Assembly (NCBI GenBank): GCA_035295745.1 | Contig: DATGIL010000056.1 | Coordinates: 62,001 to 126,000, forward strand | Length of the DNA: 64,000 nucleotides | Source of the DNA: JAIQFL01 sp035295745 | GTDB lineage: Bacteria; Acidobacteriota; Terriglobia; Bryobacterales; Bryobacteraceae | Direction: 5' to 3' | In this document: piece after piece, positions 42,194 through 51,508 of the stretch | How positions within the stretch are numbered: the stretch's first letter is position 1 | Layout of the letters: each line of letters begins with the position of its first letter | Notes under the pieces: model-generated | Told to the model about the DNA's origin: nothing | The model's input: the letters and a program-made list of their open reading frames with translations, nothing else | Database searches by the model: none | Made by a program: the position numbers and the translations under genes

Positions 42194-43231
42194 ATGCGTA
42201 GACTCCTGAGCCTGCTGCTCGCCGCATCTCCGCTAGTCGCACAGCCTCCCGCCACAACAGCGCCCGCCGGCCAACCCGCCGCTCCTGCTGCTGCCGCCGC
42301 AGCCAACCAGGGCATCGATCTCGACCGTGTCCTCAAGCAAGTCGACGACCTCATGTGGCACATGACGCTGGGCGACATTGCAGAAGTCGACAAAGTCGAA
42401 TACACCAGCCTTCCGCCCGCACACGTAGCCAATCCGCGCGTGCCTGGAGCCACGAATCCGCTCATCATCCGTGCTTATACCTTCATCCCCAAAAACCTCG
42501 ACCGTTCCAAGCCGCAGCCCCTCATCGTTTTTGCCCATCAAGGCATTCACGCGAACTCCGATACGCGCGACGCGCACGTCTTTCGCGAGCTCCTCCAGCA
42601 GGGCTATTCGATCATTTCCTCCGACTATCGCGGCAGCACCGGCTACGGCCGGGGATTCTACGAACAGATCGATTACGGCGGCCGTGAAGTGGATGACGTA
42701 TATCTGGGAATGCAGTGGATGCTCGAGACCTACCCGTTCCTCGACGCCAAACGAGTTGGTATCATCGGCTGGAGCCATGGCGGGTTGATCACGCTCATGA
42801 ACATCTTCCAGCATCCGCAGTCCTACGCAGTGGCCTATGCGGGCGTGCCCGCCAGCGACCTGGTGGCGCGCATGGGCTACGAACCGGAATCCTATCGAGC
42901 GCTCTATTCCGCGCCCTACCACATTGGCAAAACTGTCCGCGAAGACATCGGCGAATACCGCAAACGCTCCCCGGTCACGCACGCCAAAGAGCTGCAGACG
43001 CCGCTACTGATCCACACCAACACCAACGACGAAGACGTGAACGTGCTCGAAGTAGAGCACTTGATCGAAGCCCTCAAAGCTGAAGGCAAGAAATTCGAGT
43101 ACAAGATCTACCAGGACGCTCCGGGTGGGCACTACTTCAATCGCACCGACACCAAGCTGGCCAGGGAATCGCGACGCGAAATTTACCGGTTCCTGTCGGG
43201 CTATTTGCACCCGGCCGCGCCCATGAATTAA
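42194..43231 (+). CDS. Secreted alpha/beta hydrolase, prolyl oligopeptidase (S9) type
   Basis: The ATG at 42194 gives 345 residues with a signal peptide (MRRLLSLLLAASPLVAQ) and an Ala/Pro-rich linker. A longer in-frame extension upstream has no homology-like sequence and is ignored. The catalytic domain shows the oxyanion-side YIISSDYRGSTGYG-type segment, the nucleophile Ser in GWSHGG, an Asp-containing TNTNDEDVNV loop and the His in GGHYF. There is no propeller domain, unlike full S9 peptidases, so it may be an esterase or a short dipeptidyl peptidase. It is followed by the hrcA promoter. Confidence 0.82.
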   Translation: MRRLLSLLLAASPLVAQPPATTAPAGQPAAPAAAAAANQGIDLDRVLKQVDDLMWHMTLGDIAEVDKVEYTSLPPAHVANPRVPGATNPLIIRAYTFIPKNLDRSKPQPLIVFAHQGIHANSDTRDAHVFRELLQQGYSIISSDYRGSTGYGRGFYEQIDYGGREVDDVYLGMQWMLETYPFLDAKRVGIIGWSHGGLITLMNIFQHPQSYAVAYAGVPASDLVARMGYEPESYRALYSAPYHIGKTVREDIGEYRKRSPVTHAKELQTPLLIHTNTNDEDVNVLEVEHLIEALKAEGKKFEYKIYQDAPGGHYFNRTDTKLARESRREIYRFLSGYLHPAAPMN

Positions 43232-43241
43232 GGTTTATTCA

Positions 43242-43271
43242 TTGACCCTTTTGATTTCATACGGTTACAAT
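43242..43271 (+). promoter_or_regulatory. Sigma70-type promoter of the hrcA-grpE-dnaJ operon
   Basis: TTGACC at 43242-43247 and TACAAT at 43266-43271 are 18 bases apart. The hrcA start is at 43302. No CIRCE inverted repeat (TTAGCACTC / GAGTGCTAA) is seen near it. Confidence 0.7.
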
Positions 43272-43301
43272 GTTGACTAGGGGAACTGGATTCCAGGGGC
43301 T

Positions 43302-44342
43302 ATGTTAACGGACCCGCCGCTCAAAACCAGACATCACGAGATTCTGAGCTCGATCGTCCGTGCGTATATTGAGACCGGCGAACCTGTCGGCTCGCGCACC
43401 CTTTCGAAGACTCGGAACAACGAACAGCTCAGCCCGGCCTCGATCCGAAACGTCATGGCGGATTTGGCTGATGAAGGTTATCTTTCGCAGCCGCATACCT
43501 CGGCGGGCCGGATTCCTACGGAGAAGGCTTTTCGCTTCTATGTGCGGTCGCTGACCGCCAGCCGTGTGGCCTACTCGGAAACTGAGCGCCTGCGCTGTGA
43601 GTTCAGCGGACTGCACACCATCGGTGCGCACGTCGAGCGCTCCAGCTACATTCTGATGGAGCTGACGCGAAACGTCGGAATCGCCGCTGCGATTCCGGCC
43701 ACGGCGCAGGAGCTCGATCAGATCGAACTGATCCCCCTCTCCGATCGTCGAGTCCTCACCGTGGTGGCGACGCGCGACCATATCGTGCGCAACCGCGTGG
43801 TGTCGCTCGACCAGCCGATCTCGCCAGACGAGTTGGCCTCCATCCGCAATTACGTAAACCGGAATTTTGCCGGATGGCAGCTCGGCGAGGCGCGCCGCGA
43901 ACTGCTGCGCCGCATGATCGAAGAGCGTGCGCTCTATGACGCCATGATGCGCAATATCCAGGTGTTGTACCAGAAGGGGCTCCTGGATGTGGATACCTCT
44001 CCCGAAGTCCACATGGAAGGCGCATCCAACCTGCTCGGCCTGGATTTACATCTGACTCGCGAAAAGCTGCGTGAGTTGTTGCAAGCCCTGGAAGAAAAGC
44101 AGCGTCTCATTGAGTTGCTCGATCGCTTTCTCGAACAACCCGCGGGTGAGTTGGAAGTGCATGTCGGACTGGAACAGGCTCACCCGGCAATGAAAGATCT
44201 CTCACTCATCGGGATGACTGTGCGGATGCGTAGTGGCCTGCCCGCCAAGGTGGCGGTACTCGGACCGATGCGCATGCACTACGAACGGGCGATGGCCGCA
44301 GTCCTGCAGATCAGCCGGGCGTTGGAGCACGCGCAGTTTTGA
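43302..44342 (+). CDS. hrcA: Heat-inducible transcription repressor HrcA
   Basis: This 346-aa protein matches HrcA, the repressor that binds CIRCE operators and is stabilised by GroEL. The N-terminal winged helix contains ILSSIVRAYIETGEPVGSRTL and SPASIRNVMADLADEGYL, followed by QPHTSAGRIPTEKAFRFYV, all hallmark stretches. The GAF-like and dimerisation parts follow, with the C-terminal GPMRMHYERAMAAV. The length is standard. It leads the operon and overlaps the grpE start. Since no CIRCE element lies at this promoter, its targets may be elsewhere (for example groESL), or autoregulation may be absent. Confidence 0.95.
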   Translation: MLTDPPLKTRHHEILSSIVRAYIETGEPVGSRTLSKTRNNEQLSPASIRNVMADLADEGYLSQPHTSAGRIPTEKAFRFYVRSLTASRVAYSETERLRCEFSGLHTIGAHVERSSYILMELTRNVGIAAAIPATAQELDQIELIPLSDRRVLTVVATRDHIVRNRVVSLDQPISPDELASIRNYVNRNFAGWQLGEARRELLRRMIEERALYDAMMRNIQVLYQKGLLDVDTSPEVHMEGASNLLGLDLHLTREKLRELLQALEEKQRLIELLDRFLEQPAGELEVHVGLEQAHPAMKDLSLIGMTVRMRSGLPAKVAVLGPMRMHYERAMAAVLQISRALEHAQF

Positions 44343-44947
44343 AGCCCTGGATCAACCGTTTTGAGCGCTTTGTTAAACTAAGAAAAGTGGAAACGAATAA
44401 CCCCGAACCGAATATTGCCGAAGTGTCTCCAACAGACGCGGCGCCTGCGCCTGAGACGACTACACCAGCCGAGACTCTGGAGGGTCAACTGGCGGCAGTA
44501 ATCGCGGAGCGCGACCAGCTCGCGGCGGAAAAAGCCGAGCTTGGCGATCGCATGCTCCGCGCCCGTGCCGAATTTGACAACGCGCGGCGTCGCGCCGAGC
44601 GCGAACGCTCGGACTATTTGCAGTTTGCCGCCATGGATCTGGTGCGCGAAATCTTACCCATCCTCGACGACTTCGAGCGTGCCTTGAAGGTGGAGACCGC
44701 CGATCGCGATTACGCCAAAGGCGTCGAACTGATCTATCAGCGAATGGCAGACACCGTCAAAAGGATGGGCCTGGAACCAATCGAAACCGAGGGCAAGCCC
44801 TTCGACCCCAACCTCCACCAGGCGGTGGAGCGCGTGCAAACCGAAGATGCTGACGATCAGACAATTCTGGGTGAGTACCAGAGAGGCTATAATTTCAAAG
44901 GCAAACTTCTTCGGCCCGCGATGGTCAAGGTTGCAGTGAGGCCGTAA
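44339..44947 (+). CDS. grpE: Nucleotide-exchange factor GrpE
   Basis: This 202-aa protein is GrpE, which releases ADP from DnaK. A disordered acidic N-terminus (~55 residues) precedes a long coiled-coil (LAAEKAELGDRMLRARAEFDNARRRAERE), then the ILPILDDFERAL helix and the C-terminal beta domain with GKPFDPNLHQAV and KLLRPAMVKV. The TTG at 44339 overlaps the hrcA stop; a GTG at 44387 is a second possible start, and neither has a strong ribosome binding site. Between hrcA and dnaJ it completes a common heat-shock order; dnaK itself is not in the window. Confidence 0.93.
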   Translation: MKPWINRFERFVKLRKVETNNPEPNIAEVSPTDAAPAPETTTPAETLEGQLAAVIAERDQLAAEKAELGDRMLRARAEFDNARRRAERERSDYLQFAAMDLVREILPILDDFERALKVETADRDYAKGVELIYQRMADTVKRMGLEPIETEGKPFDPNLHQAVERVQTEDADDQTILGEYQRGYNFKGKLLRPAMVKVAVRP

Positions 44948-44951
44948 AACA

Positions 44952-46085
44952 GTGGCTACTGTGTCGAAAAGAGATTACTACGAAGTTCTGGGTGTCCCCA
45001 AGGACGCCGGCGATGCCGACATCAAGGGTGCGTACCGCAAGTTGGCTCGCCAATATCATCCCGATCACCACCCCGACGACCCCACTTGCGAAGAGAAGTT
45101 CAAGGAAGCTTCCGAGGCGTACAGTGTGCTCAGCGATGCGCAGAAGCGGGCCGCCTACGACCGCTTTGGTCACGCCGGGCTGCAGAGCACCGGACAATCG
45201 GGATTCAACCCCGAGGCTTTCACCGATTTCAGCGATATTTTGGGTGATTTCTTCGGCTTCGGCGACCTCTTCGGCGGGACCGGAGGAGGCGGCCGCCGGC
45301 GCGGACGCGCGCAGCGCGGCGAGGACGTCCGCTACGACCTGGAACTCAGCTTCGAAGAGGCCGTCCACGGTCTGACTGCCGAGATCCAGGTACCCCGCAT
45401 GGAGCGCTGCACCCAGTGCTCCGGAACCGGAGCCGAACCGGGCAGCAAACCGACCAGTTGTCCAACCTGCAACGGCCGCGGCGAGGTGATTTATCAGCAG
45501 AGCTTCCTCTCCATCCGCCGCACCTGCGGTTCCTGCGGCGGAACCGGACAGATCATCCGCAATCCCTGCAGCCAATGCCGTGGGCACGGCTATCAGCAGG
45601 TACATCAGAAGCTCAAGGTCAACATTCCGGCCGGCGTGGACGACGGAACCCGAGTCCGCCTGACGAACGAAGGGCAGCCGGGCCCCAATGGCGGCCCTCC
45701 CGGCGACTTGTATGTTTTTCTGAAGGTCCGGCCGCATTCCTTCTTCGAACGCCAGGAAGCCGATCTGCATTGCACCATTCCGCTAAACATGGCGCAAGCC
45801 GCCCTCGGCTGCGAACTCGACGTGCCCACCCTCGAGCAGCCCTACCGGCTGAAGATTCCCGAAGGAACGCAATCGGGATCGCAATTCCGACTGCGGCATA
45901 AGGGGGTTCCGTTGCTCAACGGCGGCGGACGCGGTGACCTCTACATTCACGTCGCCGTGAAGATTCCGACGCGCCTCTCGCGCGAGCAGAAGAAGCTTCT
46001 CGAGCAACTCCGGGAAACGCTGCCAGTGGACAACGCCCCGACGGAGAAGGGCCTTTACGAGAAGGTAAAGGACTTCTTCTCGTAG
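44952..46085 (+). CDS. dnaJ: Chaperone DnaJ (full-length type I J protein)
   Basis: This 377-aa protein has all the type I parts. The J domain (DYYEVLGVPKDAGDADIKGAYRKL) has HPD in YHPDHHP. A Gly/Phe region follows (GFGDLFGGTGGG). Four zinc motifs come next: CTQCSGTG, CPTCNGRG, CGSCGGTG and CSQCRGHG. The C-terminal substrate-binding domains include VNIPAGVDDGTRVRL and LKIPEGTQSGSQFRL. The GTG start at 44952 lies four bases after grpE, so the genes are co-translated. It stimulates DnaK ATPase and delivers clients. A separate PilZ-J protein at 29.6 kb could compete for the same DnaK. Confidence 0.96.
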   Translation: MATVSKRDYYEVLGVPKDAGDADIKGAYRKLARQYHPDHHPDDPTCEEKFKEASEAYSVLSDAQKRAAYDRFGHAGLQSTGQSGFNPEAFTDFSDILGDFFGFGDLFGGTGGGGRRRGRAQRGEDVRYDLELSFEEAVHGLTAEIQVPRMERCTQCSGTGAEPGSKPTSCPTCNGRGEVIYQQSFLSIRRTCGSCGGTGQIIRNPCSQCRGHGYQQVHQKLKVNIPAGVDDGTRVRLTNEGQPGPNGGPPGDLYVFLKVRPHSFFERQEADLHCTIPLNMAQAALGCELDVPTLEQPYRLKIPEGTQSGSQFRLRHKGVPLLNGGGRGDLYIHVAVKIPTRLSREQKKLLEQLRETLPVDNAPTEKGLYEKVKDFFS

Positions 46086-46091
46086 CAGTAA

Positions 46092-46397
46092 CGCTCCCTT
46101 ACGGTCGCGGCTCGTAACTACCCAAATAGGTTCTTGCGAGCCGCGCGCTTAAGCCAGCGACCTGCCTATTTCTCCGCGTGGGATTCACGTTGCTTGCGAG
46201 CCGCGCGCGTAAGCAAGCGACCTTTCCTTCCGCTCGTCCGCTACCGTCTTCCGCTCCCTCATCCACGCGGGATTCGCGTGCTTGCGAGCCGCGCGCGTCA
46301 GCAAGCGACCTCCCCTCCCGCTCGTCCGCAACCTTCCGCTCCCTCATCCGCGGGATTCATGTTGCTTGCGAGCCGCGCGCGTAAGCAAGCGACCTGC
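46092..46397. repeat. Imperfect tandem array of a GC-rich hairpin repeat (four units)
   Basis: Four copies of the core CTTGCGAGCCGCGCGCGTNA, then GCAAGCGACCT begin at about 46133, 46193, 46280 and 46364, spaced roughly 60-87 bases. Units two to four share a second block (CCGCTCCCTCATCC, GCGGGATTC). A left-arm sequence (CGCTCCCTTACGGTCGCGGC) at 46092 could pair with the cores. The last unit runs into the 3' end of the DUF1080 gene, whose final codons recur at 46161-46174. The same core occurs at 58.7-59.0 kb. Confidence 0.85.
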
Positions 46398-47231
46398 CTA
46401 TTTCTCGTCGTAACCGCGGAGCCTGCGGATCCAGATGTTCCGGTAGCGCACGGGATTATTGTGATCCTGTAGTTCGAGCGGTTCCTCCGCACCATGCGGC
46501 GTGTAGTGGGCCACCTGGCGATACACCATCGGACCCATCAGTTCTTTGTGATTCTGCACCAGCACGCCGTTGTAGAACACTGTGGCGTAGGCTTTCTTCA
46601 CCACCTGCTCCCCCTCGAATCGCGGCGCCTCGAAGACGATGTCGTAGGTGTTCCACTCACCCGGCCTGCGCGCGGGAGTCACCAGCGGCGGCCACTGTCC
46701 GTAAATCGCTCCTGCACCGCCGTCCGCATAGGTGGGGTTGTCCCACATATCCAGCACCTGAATCTCGTAGCGGCTCATGATCAGCACACCGCTGTTTCCG
46801 CGTCCCTGACTGTTGCCGGTCACGGTCGTCGGCGAACTCCACTCCACGTGCAACTGGCAATCGCCGAACTTCTCGCGCGTGAACAGGCCGCCGGTGTGAG
46901 GCCCCACTTCGAAATACCCGTCGCCCACTTTCCATTGCGCGTCTATCGGCTTCTCACGATCGGCGCCCGTCCCATACTGCATCCACTTCGACAGATCTTT
47001 GCCATCGAACAGGACGATCGCGTCCGAAGGAGGTGCTCCCGGTGTAGCTCCCGGCGTGATCACCCGCGGATGCGGCCGGTCGGGGTCGTGTACGTGGTAC
47101 GGCAGCCCAGGCAGCATTGGCGTATCGGTAAATCCCAGATCGCCGTTGCTCTTCTTCGGCGTCTGCTGCGCACTGGCGCTCCCCACTACCATCGACCACG
47201 CGGCTACAAAGACCAGGGTTTTTCGACTCAT
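46398..47231 (-). CDS. Secreted DUF1080 (3-keto-disaccharide hydrolase/LamG-like) protein
   Basis: This 277-aa protein has a signal peptide (to about residue 22, GSASAQ). A DUF1080 jelly-roll domain starts at DAIVLFDGKDLSKWMQY and shows DAQWKVGDGYFEV, the strand FGDCQLHVEWSSP, GRGNSGVLIMSRYEIQVLD and a late PGEWNTYDIVFEAPRF. Members act on glycosides or 3-keto sugars and are abundant in Acidobacteriota and Planctomycetes. Its 3' end touches the hairpin array. The LOG-Nudix gene lies 12 bases upstream on the same strand, so it may share that promoter. Confidence 0.85.
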   Translation of the reverse strand: MSRKTLVFVAAWSMVVGSASAQQTPKKSNGDLGFTDTPMLPGLPYHVHDPDRPHPRVITPGATPGAPPSDAIVLFDGKDLSKWMQYGTGADREKPIDAQWKVGDGYFEVGPHTGGLFTREKFGDCQLHVEWSSPTTVTGNSQGRGNSGVLIMSRYEIQVLDMWDNPTYADGGAGAIYGQWPPLVTPARRPGEWNTYDIVFEAPRFEGEQVVKKAYATVFYNGVLVQNHKELMGPMVYRQVAHYTPHGAEEPLELQDHNNPVRYRNIWIRRLRGYDEK

Positions 47232-47243
47232 ATCGGAATCCTA

Positions 47244-48248
47244 TCACTGTGACGCGCTGGCAGGATGGCGCACCGCATCGACAGTGCCGTTACACGCGAT
47301 CGGGAGTACGTGGTCCCGGGTGAGTGGAGCAAGCTTCAGGCCGGCCGGTGGATGGACTGGATCCACCCATACGATCTCCTCGATCTCGGCTGACGCGCCA
47401 ATCGCCCCGGTCAGTTCCAATCTGTAGAGTTCGGCCTCCACAACGCACTGCTCTTCGTTGGCAGCCGGCGCGACAAACACGCCGAGGTAGCGGGCGCCCT
47501 GGACGTCGAACCCGCATCCCAGCTCTTCGCCCAGTTCGCGCTCGAGCGCGGCCAGGTGCGATTCGCCGGCATTGCGCTTGCCGCCCGGCTGCATGAAGGC
47601 CCGGGTCCCGCGCTTGCGCACCAGGAGCACCCGCGATTCGCGATCCTGGACCAGCGCCGCCACCACGCGGCTGACGCCTCGCGCTCCGCTGAACTTGGCT
47701 GGAGGAGCCGCGTATCCCAGAAAGGCGTCCACCATCGCGCCGGCGTCGGATTCGAATACCAGCATGGACGCATGGTCGTTGCGCAGAAATCCCTCCGTCG
47801 CCATGCGATCGATCATCGCCCGCATGGGATCGTAGTAGCCGTCGGTATTCAGAAAGCCGCAGGGCTTCTGGTGGATCCCCAATTGCGCCCACGTCCACTG
47901 TTCGAAGATCTCCTCCAGAGTACCCGCGCCGCCCGGCAGCGCCACGAATCCATCGGAGAGATCGGCCATGCGCAACTTGCGTGCGTGCATGGTCTCGACA
48001 GTGTGAAGTTCGGTAAGCCCGGTATGCTGGATTTCGCGGTCGATTAGTGCCTGCGGCATGACGCCGATCACCCGGCCGCCTGCCGAGAGCGCGCTATCGG
48101 CCACCACACCCATCAGTCCGATGCGGGCGCCGCCATAGACCAGATCGATTCCGCGCTGGGCCAGGGTCCTTCCCATTTCCCGCGCCGCCGCCGAATATTG
48201 CGGGTCTATGCCGGAACTCGAACCGCAGAAAACACATATTTTCATCAT
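47244..48248 (-). CDS. LOG-family phosphoribohydrolase fused to a Nudix hydrolase
   Basis: This 334-aa protein has two enzymes in one chain. Residues 1-~183 are a LOG/YgdH-type domain that splits nucleoside 5'-monophosphates into base and ribose-5-phosphate. It starts KICVFCGSSSG and has MHARKLRM and the signature PGGxGTxxE (PGGAGTLEE, 105-113). Residues ~191-320 are a Nudix domain with the full box G223-x5-E-x7-R-E-L-G-E-E-L-G. The fusion suggests linked clean-up of nucleotides: Nudix makes a monophosphate that LOG then opens. It starts at 48248, divergent from the PSCyt1 gene. Each half is secure; the joint role is inference. Confidence 0.88.
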   Translation of the reverse strand: MMKICVFCGSSSGIDPQYSAAAREMGRTLAQRGIDLVYGGARIGLMGVVADSALSAGGRVIGVMPQALIDREIQHTGLTELHTVETMHARKLRMADLSDGFVALPGGAGTLEEIFEQWTWAQLGIHQKPCGFLNTDGYYDPMRAMIDRMATEGFLRNDHASMLVFESDAGAMVDAFLGYAAPPAKFSGARGVSRVVAALVQDRESRVLLVRKRGTRAFMQPGGKRNAGESHLAALERELGEELGCGFDVQGARYLGVFVAPAANEEQCVVEAELYRLELTGAIGASAEIEEIVWVDPVHPPAGLKLAPLTRDHVLPIACNGTVDAVRHPASASQ

Positions 48249-48373
48249 TGTTTGACTTCGTTGGAAGCGTCTGCCCGAGAGGATTAACCCTTATGATAAC
48301 GTGTGCGAAGTCACGGACGTCCAGCTGTCGCCGCTCCCCACGTGTGGACCGCTCTCTGATAAGATCTCGAACG

Positions 48374-51300
48374 ATGGCGCGCAAAGCGATCCTGGCGATC
48401 GGTGTATTGACCCCCGTATTTTCTGTGGGATGGATGGCAGCAACGCCGCAGAACGCACCTGCGATCGATTTCGTCCGCGACATCCAGCCCATCTTCTCCG
48501 CGTCCTGCTATGCCTGTCACGGCCCGCAGTTGCAATCCGGCGGGTTCCGTCTCGACACTCGCGCCGCTGCCCTCGCAGGCGGCAAATCGGGCAAGGCCAT
48601 TGAGCCCGGCGCCTCCGCCCACAGTCTTCTTCTCAAACGCATCGCCGGAGATGCAGGCCTGCCGCGCATGCCGCTTGGTGGACAGCCTCTCTCCTCCGAT
48701 CGCATTGAACTGATCCGCCAGTGGATCGATGGCGGCGCGCCATGGCCCGAAACCACCACCGCCGCCGCGCCGGCCAAGCGCCACTGGGCGTTCATCGCGC
48801 CCGTTCGACCTGCCGTCCCGCGCCCCAGCAGCGCAGACTGGGTCCGCACACCCATTGATGCCTTCGTCCTGGCGCGCCTCGATCGCGAGAACCTCCATCC
48901 CTCCTCCGAAGCCGATCGTGCCACGCTCCTCCGTCGCCTGAGCCTAGACCTCATCGGCCTTCCGCCGACCCCTGTCGAACTCGACGCTTTCCTGGCTGAC
49001 CAAAGCCCTAATGCTTACGAGAAGCAGGTCGATCGCCTCCTCGCCTCGCCTCATTACGGCGAGCGTTGGGGACGCATCTGGCTGGATGCCGCCCGCTATG
49101 CCGATTCCAACGGCTACGAAAAGGACGCCCCGCGCTTCGTCTGGTATTACCGGGACTGGGTCATTCGAGCGCTCAACCGCGACCTGCCCTACAATCAGTT
49201 CGTCATCGAACAGATCGCCGGCGATCTGCTGCCGTCACCGACCCAAGACCAGATTGTCGCCACCGGCTTCCTCCGCAACTCCATGCTCAACGAGGAAGGC
49301 GGCATCGATCCCGAGCAGTTCCGCATGGAAGCCATGTACGACCGCATGGATGCCATCGGGAAGGGCATTCTCGGGGTCACCATCCAGTGCGCCCAGTGTC
49401 ACAATCACAAGTACGACCCGCTCTCGCAGGAAGAGTATTACCGCCTCTTCGCCTTCCTGAACGACACACACGAAGCCAACGTGGCCGTCTACACGCCCGA
49501 GCAGCAGATGAAGCGCGCCGAGATCTTCCGCCGCACCGCGGAGGTCGAGGCCGACCTGCAACACCGCAATCCCGATTGGCCCGCGCGCATGGCCGCCTGG
49601 GAGGAGCAGGTCAAGGCGAATCAGCCTGCATGGACGGTCCTGCGTCCCACGGTCGATACCGAATCCACCGGCGGCGAGCAGGAGTTGCCGATGAAGGACG
49701 GATCGATGCTCGCGCAAGGCTATGCCCCCACCAAGCACACCGTCAAGTTCAGCGCCAGGATCGAAGTGCCCCAAGTCACCGCGATCCGCCTGGAATTGCT
49801 TACCGACCCCGAACTGCCCAATGGCGGCCCCGGCCGCTCCATCAAAGGTACGGGCGCTCTGACTGAATTTCAGGTGGAATCGGCGCCCGCCGAAGCGACC
49901 GACAAATTCACCAGGCTCAAAATCGCCAGCGCCACCGCCGATCTCAATCTCCCCGAAACTCCTCTTGAGCCCAAGTTCGATGACAAGAGCGGCAAGCGCC
50001 GCACCACGGGTCCCATCGACTTCGCGATTGACGGCAACGACGATACCGCCTGGGGCATCGACGCCGGCCCCGGCCTGCGCAATCAGCCTCGCAATGCGGT
50101 CTTTCGTCTGGAAAAGCCGATCTCCAACGCTCAAGGCGTCATCCTGCGAATCGGCCTCAAACAGAATCACGGCGGCAGCAACTCCGACGACAACGAGAAC
50201 AACAACCTGGGCCGTATCCGCCTCTCGGTGACGGGCGCCCAGGACGCCGTCGCCGATCCCCTGCCCCGCAACGTGCGCGAACTTCTCAGCGTCCCGCGGG
50301 ACCAGCGTTCGCCTGCGCAAACCCGCGCCATCTTCTCCTATTTCCGCACCACCGTCCCCGAATGGCGCGCGGAGAACGACGCCATCGCGGCACTTTGGCG
50401 CGAACACCCCGAGGGCTCGCTCCAACTGGTCCTCTCCTCGCGTGGCGACGATCACCGCGAGACCCACATCCTCAAGCGCGGCGACTTCCTCCAGCCGGAT
50501 CGCGCGGTCCAGCCTGGTACGCCCGCGTTTCTCCACCCCATGCCGGCTGGCGAGCCCAACCGCCTCACGTTCGCGAAGTGGCTGGTGGATCGCAACTCGC
50601 CCACCACCGCCCGCTCGCTGGTGAATCGCGTCTGGCAGGCTTACTTCGGAATCGGCATCGTCGCGACGGCCGAAAATTTCGGGACGCAATGCGAAACGCC
50701 CTCTAACCAGGAACTCCTCGACTGGCTCGCTGTCGAGTTCATGGACTCCGGTTGGAGCCTCAAAAAACTCCAGCGCCTGATCGTTACTTCGTCCACCTAC
50801 CGGCAGTCATCGAAAATCACGCCTGAACTGCTCTCGCGCGATCCCGACAATCGCCTGCTGGCGCGCGGTCCTCGTTTCCGTGTCGATGCCGAGATCGTCC
50901 GCGACATCGCACTCTCCGCGAGCGGCCTGCTCAACGCGGAGGTCGGCGGTCCCAGCGTCTATCCGCCCGCCCCCGCATTCCTCTTCCAGCCGCCCGCCAG
51001 CTACGCCCCGAAGACCTGGAAAGTCGCCGAGGGTCCCGACCGCTATCGCCGCGCACTCTACACCTTCCGTTTCCGCTCCGTTCCATACCCAATGCTGCAG
51101 GCTTTTGATGCCCCCAATGGCGAGATGTCGTGCGTGCGCCGCGCACGCTCGAACACGCCGCTGCAAGCGCTCACCACACTCAACGAGACGCTCTTCGTTG
51201 AATCCGCGCAGGCCCTCGCGCGCCGCACTCTCACCGCCTCCAAAGATGACGCTGCCCGAGTCGCCTACGCCTTCCGCCTCGCCACGTCGCGAACTCCCAC

Positions 51301-51508
51301 CGCGGACGAAGCTGGAGTGCTCACCGAGCTGCTGCACAAAGAAGAAGCGCGTATCGCGGATGGATGGGTGGATGCGCAGCAATTCGCCGGCATCCACAAC
51401 CCCACGCAAGCGGACCTGCCCGCCGGCGTCAACCCCAAACAGCTAGCCGCCTGGACCGCCGTAGCGCGGGTCATCCTAAACCTCGATGAAACCATCACCA
51501 AAGAGTAA
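48374..51508 (+). CDS. PSCyt1/PSCyt2/PSD1 protein (cytochrome-c-like, DUF1549/DUF1553)
   Basis: The ATG at 48374 gives 1044 residues with a signal-anchor start (ARKAILAIGVLTPVFSVGW). A longer in-frame extension upstream shows no signal-like sequence. Residues ~30-130 are the PSCyt1 cytochrome-c-like region with a haem-binding CxxCH (SCYACHGPQ). DUF1549 follows (TPIDAFVLARLDREN, GERWGRIWLDAARYADSNGYEKD) with a second CxxCH (CAQCHNHKYDP). A sugar-binding-like insert comes next, then DUF1553/PSD1 to the end (NRVWQAYFGIGIVATAENFG). Such proteins are thought to act in extracellular carbohydrate breakdown. The DUF1501 gene overlaps its stop by 23 bases. Confidence 0.88.
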   Translation: MARKAILAIGVLTPVFSVGWMAATPQNAPAIDFVRDIQPIFSASCYACHGPQLQSGGFRLDTRAAALAGGKSGKAIEPGASAHSLLLKRIAGDAGLPRMPLGGQPLSSDRIELIRQWIDGGAPWPETTTAAAPAKRHWAFIAPVRPAVPRPSSADWVRTPIDAFVLARLDRENLHPSSEADRATLLRRLSLDLIGLPPTPVELDAFLADQSPNAYEKQVDRLLASPHYGERWGRIWLDAARYADSNGYEKDAPRFVWYYRDWVIRALNRDLPYNQFVIEQIAGDLLPSPTQDQIVATGFLRNSMLNEEGGIDPEQFRMEAMYDRMDAIGKGILGVTIQCAQCHNHKYDPLSQEEYYRLFAFLNDTHEANVAVYTPEQQMKRAEIFRRTAEVEADLQHRNPDWPARMAAWEEQVKANQPAWTVLRPTVDTESTGGEQELPMKDGSMLAQGYAPTKHTVKFSARIEVPQVTAIRLELLTDPELPNGGPGRSIKGTGALTEFQVESAPAEATDKFTRLKIASATADLNLPETPLEPKFDDKSGKRRTTGPIDFAIDGNDDTAWGIDAGPGLRNQPRNAVFRLEKPISNAQGVILRIGLKQNHGGSNSDDNENNNLGRIRLSVTGAQDAVADPLPRNVRELLSVPRDQRSPAQTRAIFSYFRTTVPEWRAENDAIAALWREHPEGSLQLVLSSRGDDHRETHILKRGDFLQPDRAVQPGTPAFLHPMPAGEPNRLTFAKWLVDRNSPTTARSLVNRVWQAYFGIGIVATAENFGTQCETPSNQELLDWLAVEFMDSGWSLKKLQRLIVTSSTYRQSSKITPELLSRDPDNRLLARGPRFRVDAEIVRDIALSASGLLNAEVGGPSVYPPAPAFLFQPPASYAPKTWKVAEGPDRYRRALYTFRFRSVPYPMLQAFDAPNGEMSCVRRARSNTPLQALTTLNETLFVESAQALARRTLTASKDDAARVAYAFRLATSRTPTADEAGVLTELLHKEEARIADGWVDAQQFAGIHNPTQADLPAGVNPKQLAAWTAVARVILNLDETITKE

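Noticed and set aside
46092..46397. Possible CRISPR array
   Set aside because: Unit spacing is uneven, the spacers resemble each other, the cores are palindromic, and no cas genes are present.
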